Shown here in pieces: positions 1-12,945 of a DNA stretch of 64,000 nt. Under the pieces are notes generated by a model that worked only from the letters and a program-made list of their open reading frames with translations, made no database searches and was not told where the DNA came from. Position numbers and translations under genes: made by a program. The DNA is from Romanomermis culicivorax. Lineage: Eukaryota; Nematoda; Enoplea; Mermithida; Mermithidae. Position 1 is the first letter of the stretch, and each line of letters begins with the position of its first letter. Where the stretch lies: assembly GCA_963922205.1 (NCBI GenBank), contig CAWUHX010000149.1:434001-498000 (forward strand). Reading direction: 5' to 3'.

Positions 1-77
1 GCCAAAACAAAACTATACCTCAAAAACAGATATGTGAAGTAGCTTTCGAACAGAAAATCAATGTCCGAACGCGATAC

Positions 78-2504
78 CTCGATGAATTTTTGTTCAGCAG
101 TAGTCAGATGAGGCAGCAACAGTCTACACTAAAATTCATCGGCCTTGTGTATAGTATTGACTTTGGACAGATCACTAAGGTTGGCTCTTTTCAAGAAAAA
201 ATGATATTTTTTCAGAAAAAGGCATTCTAACACGTCAATCCTGCGAAGCAATAAAAAAAGATTTTCACAATACCAAGGGGACACATTATAACTAAAAATA
301 AAGGAAAAATCAATACGCAAGGAATTCAAAAATTGAAAAAAACTGTAGCTATTACATATAGGGTTCCTTATGACAAAATATTACGCGGGCCCTGACCAAC
401 ACAGTAAATCTGACTCGTGGTTTCTCTAAATGAGAGCAAGCGAAATTTTGATAAGACGGTCTATACAAATCACAAAAGACACCCAAAAGAACAAATATTA
501 CTTTGTCTTTTTTCGACGAAGACAGCCATGCGAAGACAGTCAAGCTTTTAAACGAAACTGATTTTTAAATAAAACTGATATTTTTACTACTTCGTTGTAG
601 AGTTCCGTTATCAGTGAAAAAATAATTACTGACTGCATTTCTAACTTTCGTTATGGCTTAGCGAAAATGTGACGGTTTTCCAATTTTTTTGTGCGAGGCA
701 TGTAGAATTGTCGTTCTACACTACATAAGATGAGTCTTTTGGTTGTTGCTTATTGCGCGTGCAGTAGCTGATCAAATCAAAAGATAGTAAATCTCGGTGA
801 AAAATTTCCTGTTTTCTTGTAACTTAGCATGCCGCTGGAAGCAGTAATTCATCTAATTTCGGAGAGTATCCTACCTTTGAATTGAAAAATATACTGAATG
901 AAAGTTCGAGCGTCGAGATTCAGGCAGTTTTGCGCATTTACAAAAAACTTGAAAATCACCATATTTGGATGTTGCACTAGCCTTATTTTTATCCCTTTGC
1001 GAATTTTTGGTGAAAAGATTGTATTATGTGGTACGGCAGGCAATTGCTTCCTTTAAGAACAGACCCGAGGAATGCAGCGATCTCTAGCTTGAAATTGTAA
1101 TTTTTATGTTTCAAATTACTGCCTTCTTAATGAACGGATAATGCCTTCAATTCATTCCGTGACAGGGTATAGGTTAGTAAATGACAAAGTCTGAGCCCAA
1201 GGAAGAGGAATAACCTTCCAGGGGATGCTGAGCTACAACCAATGGAAAATTTTTGACCCAAATATGCTATCTTTTCATTTAATCCGTCATACCACACACA
1301 GTAAACAAAAACCAGCACACTCATATCTTATAAAGTGTAGAACAACAATTCTAGACATGTCTCGCACGAAAAATTGTGGAAAACCGTCAAATATTCACCA
1401 ACCTGTAGTGAAAGTGAGAAATGTCATAAGCAATCATTTTTTCAATGATAACGGAACTTTACATCGACGTAGTAAAGCGAAAAATCAGTTTTGTTCAAAA
1501 TTATCGGCATTAGCTGTCTTCAGCGAAAGAAACTGAATAATATGTCCTTTAGTACGGGATACGAGAAAGGTAACTTGAAAACGTGAAAAAAAATTGTTAC
1601 ACCACTTGAAAAAATTTGCCACCACTTGGAAAAAATCGTTTCTTTCGAACATGATGCACAACATTTCTTCAAGATGGATCTTGATTTTTTTTCAAGATGC
1701 CATCTTGATTTTTTTCTAGATTATCTTAAAAAAATGAGATGAACTTGAAAAAAATTTTGATGCACTTGGAAAGAAAGTCGAACATTGGAAAATTCTTACA
1801 CCTTGATTTTTTTGCGATGCACCTTGAAAAAATGTTGTGCATCATGTTCGAAGGTTTTTTTTAACAAAATTTACCAGATTTTTTTACAAACAAATGTAAC
1901 ACCAAATTTTCTCAAGTGGTCGTAACGATTTTCTTTTTTTCAAATGGCCATCCTTGTGTTCCGCACAAGTAACCCTTTCCGTACTCTCGGGTGTGTTTTG
2001 TGATTTGTGTCTCCTATCTTGAAACAATATCGATATGCTTGTACTCATTTAGAGATACTCTGTTGCTCTGTTGCAGGCCAGCTCTGGTCCGTCCTTCGTG
2101 TAATAATTTCAGCTTATAGCTTATTACCGCACTCCGATCTCGTTTCTGGTTGTTGGATTGGAACGTCAAAAAGAATACGATTTTGTCATAAGGAAGCTTG
2201 AATTAATTACAGTTTTTTTTCAATTTTTGAATATTTCATGTAAAATTTTCTTGTCATTTTTTGCTATAATGCGCCATCTTTTGTTTTTGTGTGCTACCTT
2301 GGTAAAAGTATATACGCTAAAAATCTTTTTTGCTGCTTCGTAGGATTGGCGTGTATGCCTTTCTTCCGAAAAAATTATAATTTTTTCCTTTTAAAAAAGT
2401 CAACTTTAGTGATTCGTCCAAAGTCAACACTAAACACAGGGTCGATGAATTTTAGTGTGAACTGTTGCCGACTCATTTGACTACTGCTGGACAAAAATTC
2501 ATGA
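78..2504. repeat. Large imperfect inverted repeat (foldback-like element)
   Basis: The sequence from about 78 to 350 reappears reverse-complemented at about 2200-2504: the stretch around 'gatgaatttttgttcagcag' and 'actttggacagatcactaa' has its partner near 2400-2500. An inner pair of arms, about 524-840 and 1200-1530, shares blocks such as 'agttccgttatca' and 'tagaattgtcgttctaca' on opposite strands. The centre (about 850-1130) is the loop. Arms are diverged, with indels, so this is an old foldback element or palindromic duplication. The right arm is split by a smaller repeat at about 1552-1984. Small ORFs inside it are chance. No transposase is visible. Confidence 0.7.
1552..1984. mobile_element. 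MITE-like element nested in the foldback repeat
   Basis: The left end begins GTACGGGATACGAGAAAGG and the right end is its approximate inverted complement (CCTTTCCGTAC). An internal inverted pair around 'cgaacatgatgcacaacat' lies at about 1648-1667 and 1833-1857. The interior is full of CACTTG/CAAGTG and CAAGATG/CATCTTG words in both orientations followed by A or T runs. It interrupts the right arm of the surrounding 78-2504 inverted repeat. No coding capacity. The class is uncertain because I could not define a target-site duplication. Confidence 0.55.
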
Positions 2505-2894
2505 GGCTATTGCATTCACATAACAATAGGTACATAATCAAAGAAGATGCATTAAAAATGACAAAAAATTGTAAAATTCTGATTTTCAGTCTACTGTAGC
2601 TTATCGAATTAATACTTTCATGCTGAATGAACGTCAGATTCGTTCTCACCGTCGTACCCCAGAATTTTTTGAGGTAAGGTTTGACTTATCAGAACAAGGC
2701 TGAAACCTAACAATAGACTTTTGACGTTTCTGTAAAAGCATCTATAGTATGCAAGTAAACTATAATATAGGCGGTACTGCTGTGATGGAATTCATTGTCC
2801 AATTTGCCAAAAAGGTTTTATTCGAAATTTTCATTTTGTAACCCTGTTTCATCAAAGAGATAAATTTGAGCCGCTACCTCTTGTTTGTTTTTTA

Positions 2895-3115
2895 TAAAAT
2901 GCTTCCAAATTGAAAACTGACACAAATCAGCTCTGTCGTCAAAATCGTTTACATAGAGCTCTCACAGTAAAATTTTCTATTCGAATAATTGTCAATGAAT
3001 AATTCGGTAAGCTTACAAATTTTCAGTCCCATACGACAAACTGTTTATCAGAAATTGCGTAGATGTGAAGTGCTACTTGCTTTTCACTTTCATTATTTAA
3101 GTGCATTTCTATAAA
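2895..3115. repeat. Dispersed repeat, copy 1
   Basis: This segment resembles 28117-28335 in the same orientation. Shared blocks include 'tataaaatgcttccaaat', 'ctgtcgtcaaaatcgttta' and 'cactttcattattta'. The two copies are about 25 kb apart, each a few kb or less beyond the 3' end of a gene. No terminal repeats or ORF are visible; probably an old non-autonomous element. Confidence 0.55.
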
Positions 3116-3119
3116 AACA

Positions 3120-5210
3120 GACTATAAACTGTAACATAACTCTATGTTATACCTTTGTCGTTCGGTTTAGCTGAGCTGCAGCTTACTCGGTATGTTTTGT
3201 ATGTCATCTTACGCTAAGCTCAGTTAAAGTTCAAGCATCTGTAATGAAACAAAAATTTTGCATGATTCTCATTAGCATGTTGCTCATTATTTTCTATGAG
3301 GTGATGATAAATTTTCGTCGTTACTGCCTACATTTTCTTCTAATCGTGGTCATCATACAGTCAATCTGATAAAAAACGGTTGGGTACGCGTAGAAAGGAG
3401 CATACGTAAAAACTTTTTACTTGCGAGTATTCAAGAATGTGTGTGATCATCAGACATTTTTAGACGTCTCGGACTTGAAGCAACAAATTAAAACCACGAT
3501 TCATTTTATCAAAACTATCTTTCTGTTTTGAAGTTTGACATCGAAGTGCATTGCGTAGTCGGCAAGATAAGATTTGATCACGAAACAAAGTCAATATCTC
3601 ATCTTGATGCTATCATATCTATTAAAAATGAACGATAGACTTGAAACAATATTCACCGATGATAACTATTGCAGAATGTGCAAAATTTACCTTTGATGTG
3701 TATGTCAGACGTTAATGACTTCAGTCAAAAGTTTGAAAACTCCAAGAATTCTGACATAACTCGACGGAGAATAAGCATTGCCTGTGTTCAAAAAAGCGTT
3801 TCGCTCTATTTCTGCAACTTTTTAATTATGTATCCCAGAATTATTGAGTTGCAGCAAAGACTGATCGCCATCCAAACTGTGTTCGCTAATGCTCCTGTTT
3901 CACTCTTTGTTTCTACGGGATTCACAGATGAGCCACCTGATCCTCATTAATTATCAATGGTTCATTATTCTTTGCTTATCGTAGTTTTCATTATTCTTTG
4001 CTTCGTTTAGACTTGAACTTTTTATGCGTATCCATATAGAGATACTTGAATTATCTGAAATAAAATTTTGTAGATTACAAGAATAAAAGCAAATCCCAGT
4101 TAGTGAAATTCCAGAACTATGCTAAAAAACTACAGTATGGATCAGCTGAACAATTTTAATAAATTAAGTACGTTGTGCAATAAACGAAAACAAATTTATA
4201 CAACAAAAGTACAAAAACGACATGAACGTTGTAGATAAAAACAATATATTTCGCCGCATTTGCATATAAAAAAACTAATGAATATACATAAAAATTAAAA
4301 AGTCAGCTATTATGTTATTATGAAGAATCAATCAGAAAAAAATCATTTCAAGTATAAAGTGTGGTGGCAAAATTCAAGTCTAACATAATCCGCCCAATAT
4401 ACAGAACAAAAAAAAAGAAATTGGAACGAGCGTGTTTTGTTATAAATGCAAAAGGGTTAAATTAGGGGAAAATAGCACAAGCGCGAGCAAAAGATCCACG
4501 ACGACTTTTTCATGTAATATTAAAAAAATTCGCGATTATCATGAGCCAACAATAGAATAGAGCACAAGTTTGCATGGGAGGAGAATACGATAAATTTACA
4601 GTAAAAGTAGTAATATTTACTGAACGCGGGGAAAAATGACCAACGACGAAAGTAATTGGCGACGGCAAGTTTCCGAAATTTACGGAAAATTGGGCGAATG
4701 CATCAAAATGCGAATTTGAGAAATTTTTGCTGCTCTAGAAGTCGAAAGTGCGTCAAAAAACACTAGATCAGATCAATTGTATGATGGATTTTTTCCGTTT
4801 GGCTTGGATTATCAAAACATACTAAGCTCACATTCACTGAAGAATACATTTTAGCTTTCCGGGAACCAAAAAACTTTGAAAAATTACATACTTCATTGTT
4901 TTACAAAACTAAGCAATCTTGTGCCGAAAAGTATATACTTTTCTTTGAATTTAATTGATAACCGATAGAATTACCATATATTATTCAGTATTTTGGAATG
5001 TTGTATTTTGAGATAAAGTTTAGTGAACTATTCAAATTCTTGTTCGTTGAAGGAGAACGTTCAAGAAAATTGATTACTTTCTGCAAAAATTTTAGAATCA
5101 AAATTCCATAGGTATTGAACTTAAAAAACCAAGCAAAGTGTTTGGAGTGCTGCCGTATTCTTTGACACCGTCTTTCGCCATGCAAGCTTTCGTGGTCCAA
5201 AAGAGGATGC
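3120..5210. other. AT-rich sequence downstream of the B56 gene, no gene seen
   Basis: No ORF here has convincing codon use or similarity to a family I recognise. The part next to 5211 is expected to contain the 3' untranslated region of the minus-strand B56 gene, but I could not identify a decisive polyadenylation site. Confidence 0.4.
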
Positions 5211-8200
5211 TCATAACTTTACAGCGTCCAATTCCATTTCTTCGTCTGAATTGTGAGTCATAGTAACAACTTCCATCGGGCAATCGAGACTACTAGGACC
5301 GGCAACATACATTTCTACAGCCGAAAAATTAACTTCACGACTCGTCGGATTTTGCATGGCTATTTTCTCTAATTCAGACCATTGACGCCTTTTGTCGTTT
5401 TGCCGTTTTTTTTCGTTTTCCAACAAAATTTCAAAATTTTGGGAACATTCGTCGAAAAGCCGTTGATTCATTTCCATAAATAATTTTAAGGCGTTGTAAA
5501 TTAAACCGTGGATGGTTTTGTTCCAATGCGACTTCGAGTTACGAAAAAGCGCGGGGAAAATAATCGGCAATGCGACTTGATTATTATCGTTCATCAGCGA
5601 CAAGATGTACTCGTTGTTCCAGTAGTATAAAGCTCGCTCGGCTACTTGGAAATGTGAACTGGACACGCACTTGGCTATTTGCTTGAAAAGGGGAACCATC
5701 ACCTTTTGGAATTCGGCCGGCTCGATGACGTCCAATATTTCCTCTAGTTCGTTGAGGAACATCACTTCTTTGGGGCTGTGTATTTTTGGCCAGTATTTAA
5801 GGAGACCTTAAAAGAATGAAATTGAAGTTTCTAGCGATCTGAAGATTTTCAAAAAAATTAACAAATCTTAATTCCTACAAGAATGAACAAATCTTTAACT
5901 AGTTTAAATATTTACAAAGGTATACAGTATCACAAAAACACAGCATGAATTAACATTCAATTCACGGATACGAACGTAAAAAGACGACAATATTTAATAA
6001 TAGACCGACAAATTTAATGTTATCGAAATTTCCGTGCGGCAATCGAAATTGCGCTGTCATTAAGCATGAAAATGATTCATTTTATTCACGATAAATTCAG
6101 ACGAAAATTACTGAAATGGTAAGAAAACCACGAACTTTTCCAGAAAATTGAAAAAAGTCTGAGTAACCGAAACATCAACAACCAACATTTCAGTACTAAA
6201 GTAATAGTCACACAAATTTGCAGTACGTTATCGTCTTCAAAATTATGTCAAAAAGAATTGTTTTTGAGCTACAAGATGCAGAAGATCGAATCACGTTTTT
6301 TATGAGAATCAAGCAGACCATTTATAATGACAAGTGATGACTTCGCCGCAAGCAAATTTTTGATCATGCGTCAAAGAATGTATTAATTAAGTTTCTCAAA
6401 ACTTGCCGTGAATAACCGTTTCTGCCAACGCCGGATCTTTCTCCAAAAACTGCACTACGCAATACGCTAATTGAGGATGGTAAACTAGCAAACATTTAAC
6501 TTTGTGCAAAGGTAGTAAGACGCGTATGAGGAATTGTTTATGCTCCTCTTTCAGCGGTAACGCGAATCCATTAATAATGGAGCCCAATATTTCTAAGAGT
6601 TCGGCTATACCGTTGTGCGACTCGGTTTCGTAGATGAAGCAATAAAATATATTGTTGATTTGTTTCCTGATATGTGATCTAAAAAACGGAAAATACTGAC
6701 AACAAAGGATAACGAAGGAGCATCACAATTTTGAGTTCCCCGAAACAATGAACAAAAAAAAAACAAGAATTCCCTAGAGTTGATTGAAAATCTTAGCTCT
6801 ATCCTTTATTTTTGACCGAAAGTAACGATTTCAAATATTTCAGTCAGATTTGTAGCTGCTCAAAAATTTGATGTCCGAGAATCATTTCAACTTCAGATTT
6901 TCAGTGATGTTATGGAAATATTTTTGGAAAATTTCCGTTCGTACCGAATATCACTAAATTTTGGTCCAAATTGTTATACAGTTTAGCCAGAAGAATTGAA
7001 TAATTACAATTTTTTGACATTTTATCCGTGCATTAATTGAAATAAAATACTCAAATATTGGAGTCAATTTATTCGAAAGAAAGGAAAGCAGTATCGTGGC
7101 TTTCATAAATTCTGCGTCTTAAAATCGGTTCTCAGTCAGAAGGAACGTCAACCTCGAAACCTTAATACAGTTTCAAGTCCTAACTTTCTCAGGCTTTCCA
7201 TCAATCAATCTCAATGTTGAGTAATGAGCTGGTAATTTCAAAAAACTAAACAATGCCGTCACGCAGGCATAAAACCAAAAAAATCGGCAAGAGATAACAA
7301 CCTTTGATAAAGTCTATTAAAATAATATGAATATGTTCAGCCGTAAATATGCATTTAACTCTCAAAAGTCAAGCAACCAAGTACCAACACAGCACTGATT
7401 AATTTGTACTCGTACATAAGAATCAATCAATAATTTTATATTCCTTATCACCTGAGCACCAAAAATTTTCCATAAATTCTATGTAATGTCGTTTTCAAAA
7501 AATCTCTTTCCCGTGGATCTTCGCTATCGAACAAGTCCAACAATTGTAGAATGAACTTTTGATCGATATACTTTTTGGCTATAGCCGGTTGAAAGTCCGG
7601 CGATTCCAAAAAACGTAGAAAAAATTCGTAAATTAATTGTAGATGGGGCCAAGCAGCTTCTAAACTCGGTTCGTCTTCTTCGGGGTCGTATTCCGTACCA
7701 TTGGGCGTCGATGTGGGCGGCAAGGTCCGGAAAGTGTTTTCGGCGAACATGCTTATAATTTCCGTGTAAATTGACTCGGGTAGGACGTTACGATTTGTGG
7801 TCACGTATTCAATCATTTCGTTTAATGCGGCTCTTTTAACCTAAAATGATAAAAAACAAAAATAAGAAACAAAACGGTAAAAAAGATATGATCAAAAATC
7901 TTCGTTGGAAATGTTCGTATTTCACTTTTTTGGATTGTTCAATTTTGTTCCATAGTTCTTGAATTTTTAGTCTGAAAGAAACTGAAAAATGCAAATTTTT
8001 TGATAAAAAATGGTCATTCTTGAACAAAAAATGGTCAAAAATGTCAATTATTCAGGCGCTCGCTCCATAAACGTACAACATAACTATTTTGTGAACCGTT
8101 TTTCGACTTTTTTAGACGAAAAAATCGAATTTTTTCTTCATTGACGCTATAAAATTTTGGGCAAACGATGATCCTTGGCCCCCAAAAAGTCGCTTTACAC

Positions 8201-11200
8201 CAACAGACCTCGGAACTCCGTTACATGTATTGTTATATATGTCTTTACCTGTAAGGAAGACAGAAACTGATTGGCAGCACGTTGCTTGATCATGATCCAG
8301 ACAAAGACGTTGAACTAAACTTTTCGATTGACTGTTAATGACCAATTAAAATTTTTTCGTATGTCCAAACAAAGGCAATAGACCAAAAGAAGTGATGCCG
8401 TTTACACATTTATTCAGTCACAAAAAATGTTATTTGCATAAATAGTTAAAAAGCTATCAAAGGAAAAAAAATTGTCGAGTATGACAGTTCAACATTAAAC
8501 GTCAATTCAGAATTGGAAAAGACCGTTTTAATATGCAAGATATAAGTTCAGTTTTTTGAATATAATCGCAAAAAAATAGGTAAAAATGGAGTTCAGTTTT
8601 GATTTGCAATATTCAGTTCCACAAGTTCGGCTTTGAAAAATAATGGATTTCATGGCCCACTATTTCGTTCCGGTGAAATGGAAAATACACATCGCATTAA
8701 ACCAGACATGCACGGCAAGAATTTTCCATGGGGAGGACCCTCGATGCATAAAAATCATTAAGAAAATGTATTAGAAAAATTTTAAGGGGGGTGTTTGGGG
8801 TCTTTTTCGGGCCAGGGAGGGTGTCCAGGGTCTGAGGTAGGAGGGTTTAACATCTACCCCCTATGTGCATGTATGATTAAATCCCGTATTACTAAAGTAC
8901 GCTTTATTCGAATCGAATGGAATGTGAGATTACGACAGAATTAAATTTTCGAGAATTATAACTGAAAAATTATAAATTTAGAGTGCATATGTTAGAGAAA
9001 ATGCTTTAAATAAATTCCTACCATCAATTATCTAGCATCTGAAATTTCACAGAACAAAATTGAAAATCATTCGAGATCAAGGACTGTGAACGTCGAGACT
9101 CTCATGATCAGAATTTATGTTTTACCAGTGGAGCGCGAATTACAATTATTTATTTTTCATATTAACTTGATTCGGAAAATCTATGAATTACATTTTGCAA
9201 ATTGAATAAAGGAAAGCTCTTTTACATTCGAGAATTTTTAGAAATCTTAACTTCCAACGTCTCGCTCAGTTTTCGGAACTGGTTGATACTGATGAAGGTG
9301 TGAAGATTCTCAGATAAAGGTTAAGTTGGAGGTTATACCTGATTAACAGGTTCAACCAAACGCAACTGAACCCGGTGATGTAATTTCGGCACCAGATGAG
9401 ATGGTTCTCGGCACCAGATCAAGCTCAGTGTCAGGACTTGGAAAAGTGACTGACAATACACAAAAATGAGAATCATAGAATGCTAACAGTTGAATGCTAA
9501 ATTTTTTTGGTACATACGTCCTAAAAAGCGTGCAGATTTCGAGACAGTAAGCATGGAGATCAATTTTGATTACATTTCGTCCATTTTCAACAAGATTAAA
9601 TTCTGCACATCTTGATTCCAACCCCTATTTGGCTGCAACCACGAAAATGGTTCGGGAACAAATATTCTGGGCTCACTGTACATCGGATGAACTGATATTG
9701 TATGCTAAAGGAGTACTAAAATATCCACCAAATGAACCATTTTTCTTGCTAACCTTCAATTTATTAAATGACCGTAAGTAGAAAACGTTTCTATCTGGCA
9801 TTATTTGATCGACACTACATGAAACCGAAGGCATTGCAATTCTCCGCAGAGTGATAGATTTGATTTTGGTACAGGGTTTTTTAGGTTAATTAGAGACCAT
9901 GGCACCTAAAAATCCTGATTGGCTCCTAAAAATTTAGCGGCACAAGCCAAATTGGCTTGTAAAAATAAGAGCTTAACGACCCTTTTGATTAGGTTAAAAA
10001 GTTTCGTTTCCGGAGATGCATTTGCTTTGCATTTTTAAAACGGAAAATATCGAAATTTTTCGGCGCTTCGCGCCGGATTTCAAATCATTTATGATTCTTG
10101 GTATCATTTCTGTTGTGCGGTAAGAAAATGTCGGCCAAGCTTATGCTTATAGCTATTGAACATCAGCATGTTTGACTTTATATTGTTTTTCCTGTACTTG
10201 AAGAAAATCAAGATATTTCTAGATTATTTTCACAAAAATGGTTTGCAGTCCTTCAGAATTCTCGGCTTTAGTGACCATAACTTTTCTGCATTAGGAAAAT
10301 AATTAAAACATCATCAGCATGGGAAAACGGCAGAGATTCTTGCTGTCTGAAGAAGCCATCCAAATTCTTTGTTGATTGCCTAATTTTTTTAATTTTAGTT
10401 TGCCCGACTGAAAACATATTCTTAACACAAATCACTTAAAAATTAGACATTTCATGCAGTAAATAGGTACTAAAAATATTCATTTTTCAAAGCTATAGAA
10501 TATAAAACCCAAAATTTTCGTCCGGTGCTTAGCGCCAGAATTAATTACCGATGTTCAAGTCAAAAGTAAAATATCTATCGCACTTTTTTGGGCTTTAGAT
10601 CATCTGAAACCTCTTTTAATAAATAATTATGATTGGTAAATTACTGGCTCCAATATATTAGATCGAAAATGGAGGAAAAATGTTTGACCTCTTTCGCCAA
10701 CCAAATGGTGAAAAGATCACGATCGGTCATCGGTAGCTGCAGAGGAATGTGCTAAAAAAATGAACTTTTCAACGTTTTAGAGGCCTCGAAATCAAAATTA
10801 GCCAGGCGCCGAACAAGTTACTTTAGCCAGCCTTTAGATTTCTCCTCCAAAACTCAGGGAATTCAGTTTCTGGAACTGACGCGAAGTGAATAAAATACAA
10901 GGGAAGTAACTTTTAATCATTTTTCTGATAAAACTAAGCGAATTTATCAATTTTAGAGTGAGCAACTAAAAATTTATGTGTACAACCAATTTTTTTCATC
11001 AAGTAGCACATTACAAGCCGGCTTGTGTAAAAAACCCTGACGATTGATTTGAATAATGAGTGGTCTAATAAATGTGCTTTATTATTCTGTGTGTGATTGA
11101 GAAATATGTATTCAAAATGATTGATATGCTATGTGGGCTTCTGCTGTGATGTTGAAGCGTTTTTGAATAAATTTGTCGAAAAAAACATTGTTTTTCTATT

Positions 11201-12166
11201 ACCACATCCAGTTAGAAACTTTTTAGTTCTGGATTGTTGAAACGCAGATTGGCCTGTAAAATTTTGACCCTAGGAGCCAATTGGCCTGTCCTGGAAAAAA
11301 TGAAAAAACCTGTTTTTGTAATAAGATGATCTCTTTTAAATACAACATTGCTTTATCAAAGCAGTAAGACAATTCAGAAACATTGGTTATATCCAATGCT
11401 CACCGGAAAAATATATTTTCTCTCAAAAGTAAGTCAATTGAGAGAAAATATCTGATGGCTTCTACTACACTACCTCTTTGAATTTCAAATCCGACAATGG
11501 ATCGGTAGCGAAATCGAACACCGTCCTACATTGGCGAACTTTCTGCACAAAAATTTCTTCGCGCTCGTCATCTGATACGTCCTTCAAATTGGGTAACTTC
11601 AGTAATTCCCGATTCGGGCTAACGTTGAAACGTGACGAACTTTGCCGCCTGTCTCGTTTAATGGCCATAGGCGTAGAATTTACCGACGTCGCATTTGACA
11701 TCGCAGCGTTTACTCCGTTGTTTACCACAGCTGAAATGAAGGGTTGGTCCGCCGGCGGACGATTAATCGCATTGGGAATCAGCGCGGAAGGTAGCGTCGT
11801 GCTGCCAGTCGATAACGCACTGTCTGGAAGAATATATTATTCAAATATCAAGGAGTAAAGAACATCCATAAGTTGTAACTAATTTATTTCACAAAAGTAG
11901 TTAATCAATTGAAATAATTCTTGTGAATCAACAAGTAAGAATTATTTGAGCATAATCACATGGTCAAAATATTGCTCTTCAAATTGAAAACGAGCTAAAG
12001 TTTAATTAAAAAGATTTTGGAATATTAAAGCAAGTTGAAGGCCTTTTCTATGTGCGTACAGAAATGAAACAATCGTCTTACTAGTATTAGAGGATAAATT
12101 CGAACTGACACTTTCGTTTAGATCATTTATGAGAGGCGAAAATCGTGGAGTATCTTCGACGATCAT
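5211..12166 (-). CDS. PPP2R5: PP2A regulatory subunit B56 (PPP2R5 / widerborst family)
   Basis: Five coding exons on the minus strand: 12166-12082, 11823-11474, 7840-7452, 6678-6407 and 5806-5211, giving 1,692 nt (563 aa plus stop). B56 subunits are HEAT-repeat scaffolds that direct the PP2A A/C core enzyme to substrates, many through LxxIxE motifs. Exon 2 ends in [10 protein letters not shown]. Exon 3 carries [26 protein letters not shown] and [16 protein letters not shown]. Exon 4 carries [20 protein letters not shown] and [17 protein letters not shown]. Exon 5 carries [35 protein letters not shown] and [20 protein letters not shown]. All are signatures of the conserved B56 core. The first ~120 residues are Ser/Thr/Asn-rich, as is usual, and the tail ends in an acidic SDEEMELD run. 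The first ATG follows an in-frame TAA, so it fits as the start. The intron between exons 4 and 5 has a GC donor. The 3.6-kb intron 2-3 holds a 1.4-kb transposon. Which vertebrate isoform it matches cannot be decided. Confidence 0.95.
8100..8240. repeat. Fragment of the 'ACGGAGCTCCGAGGTCT' repeat family
   Basis: Around 8201-8226 the plus strand reads 'cagacctcggaactccgtta', the reverse complement of the 'acatgtaacggagctccgag' block at 13084 and 13495 and close to 36837. The neighbouring 'ccaaaaagtcg' and 'ttggg' sequences match the same family. A truncated copy inside a B56 intron. Confidence 0.5.
8700..8865. repeat. Repeat fragment with G-rich 'ggggtgtttggggtc' segment
   Basis: The order 'ggaggaccctcg ... 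cataaaaat ... aaggggggtgtttggggtc ... ttcgggccaggg' recurs in diverged form at about 43380-43530, and in part at about 36090-36220 and 34970-35000. It is a dispersed non-coding repeat in the B56 intron. Confidence 0.45.
9872..11312. mobile_element. hAT-like non-autonomous element in a B56 intron
   Basis: The left end starts CAGGGTTTTTTAGG and the right end closes AAAAAACCTG. The flanks are ttttggta (9864-9871) and tttttgta (11313-11320), a 7/8 match to an 8-bp target-site duplication. Subterminal regions carry the word AGCCAATTGGCT and its parts in both orientations ('gccaaattggct' near 9951, 'gagccaattggcctg' near 11274). The interior has GGCGC hairpins at 10061-10076 and a degraded one near 10521. 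No transposase ORF, so it must have been mobilised in trans. Confidence 0.65.
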
Positions 12167-12719
12167 GGCAAATGAAGTGAATAGTATCCAAATAGGTTAA
12201 GAAGTTATAAGTGCGACATAACAGATTTCAAAGAATCATGATAGTAAGTAATTTTCAGCAACTAACCTGCCAGAAATTGGAATTTTCATCAAATGCATTA
12301 TTAAATAAAACTAATCGTGATAAGTTTCAGTCGATCAGATGTGAGTGAAGCACATACCGTTAGAATAAAAAAACGAGGGAGAATGGTTCCTTTGGCGAAA
12401 ATAGTAGGAAATAAATTATTCCGATGGAATGAGAGGAGAAAATTGTGTATACCGTTAAATGAAAGGTGATAAAAACGATGGTCAAAAATCAGTTTTTAAT
12501 AATAACCCACGAACCAATATTAATTAATCCCAACGAGAAACTAATTGGATGCCACAGCACAAAAGTTGAAAAATACATGTTAAATTCTTCAAATTACTAT
12601 TCTATTGGAGTAAATTGTTGGCTAAAGTATCGAAAATAATGATTGAAATGAATTATGATTTATATGCTACTTCTGTTTTACATATTCCCAACTAATAGGA
12701 GAAAATATTTACTGAAATA

Positions 12720-12925
12720 TTTGATTCGTAATACTCGTAGCTGTTATAATCAGCGCGAAGCGCCTGAAAATTTTGACATTATGGACTTCTAAAATGCACC
12801 AAAATGCATATTTTCTGTATCCTATTCCCAAAATTTTCTTCCCTAAATATGGAAAGAGCCATTTGTAAATGTACAAATGACTACGCCAATTTCGTTTGCC
12901 CCCAAAAATTTTCATTTGCCTCCGG
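12720..12925. repeat. Shared-body repeat fragment
   Basis: This stretch ('gcgcgaagcgcctgaaaattttgac ... aaaatgcaccaaaatgcata') is a diverged copy of the body that follows the GGCGC hairpin at about 48780, 49046, 57790, 58601 and, inverted, 60650-60730. It ends just before the element at 12946. Non-coding. Confidence 0.6.
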
Positions 12926-12945
12926 CAAAAAGCACTGGTTCGAAT

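Noticed and set aside
3669-3950. 93-codon plus-strand ORF
   Set aside because: No recognised motif or flanking splice signals, and its composition resembles its surroundings.
11478-11858. 126-codon plus-strand ORF
   Set aside because: It is the antisense shadow of B56 exon 2, whose minus-strand reading matches the family.
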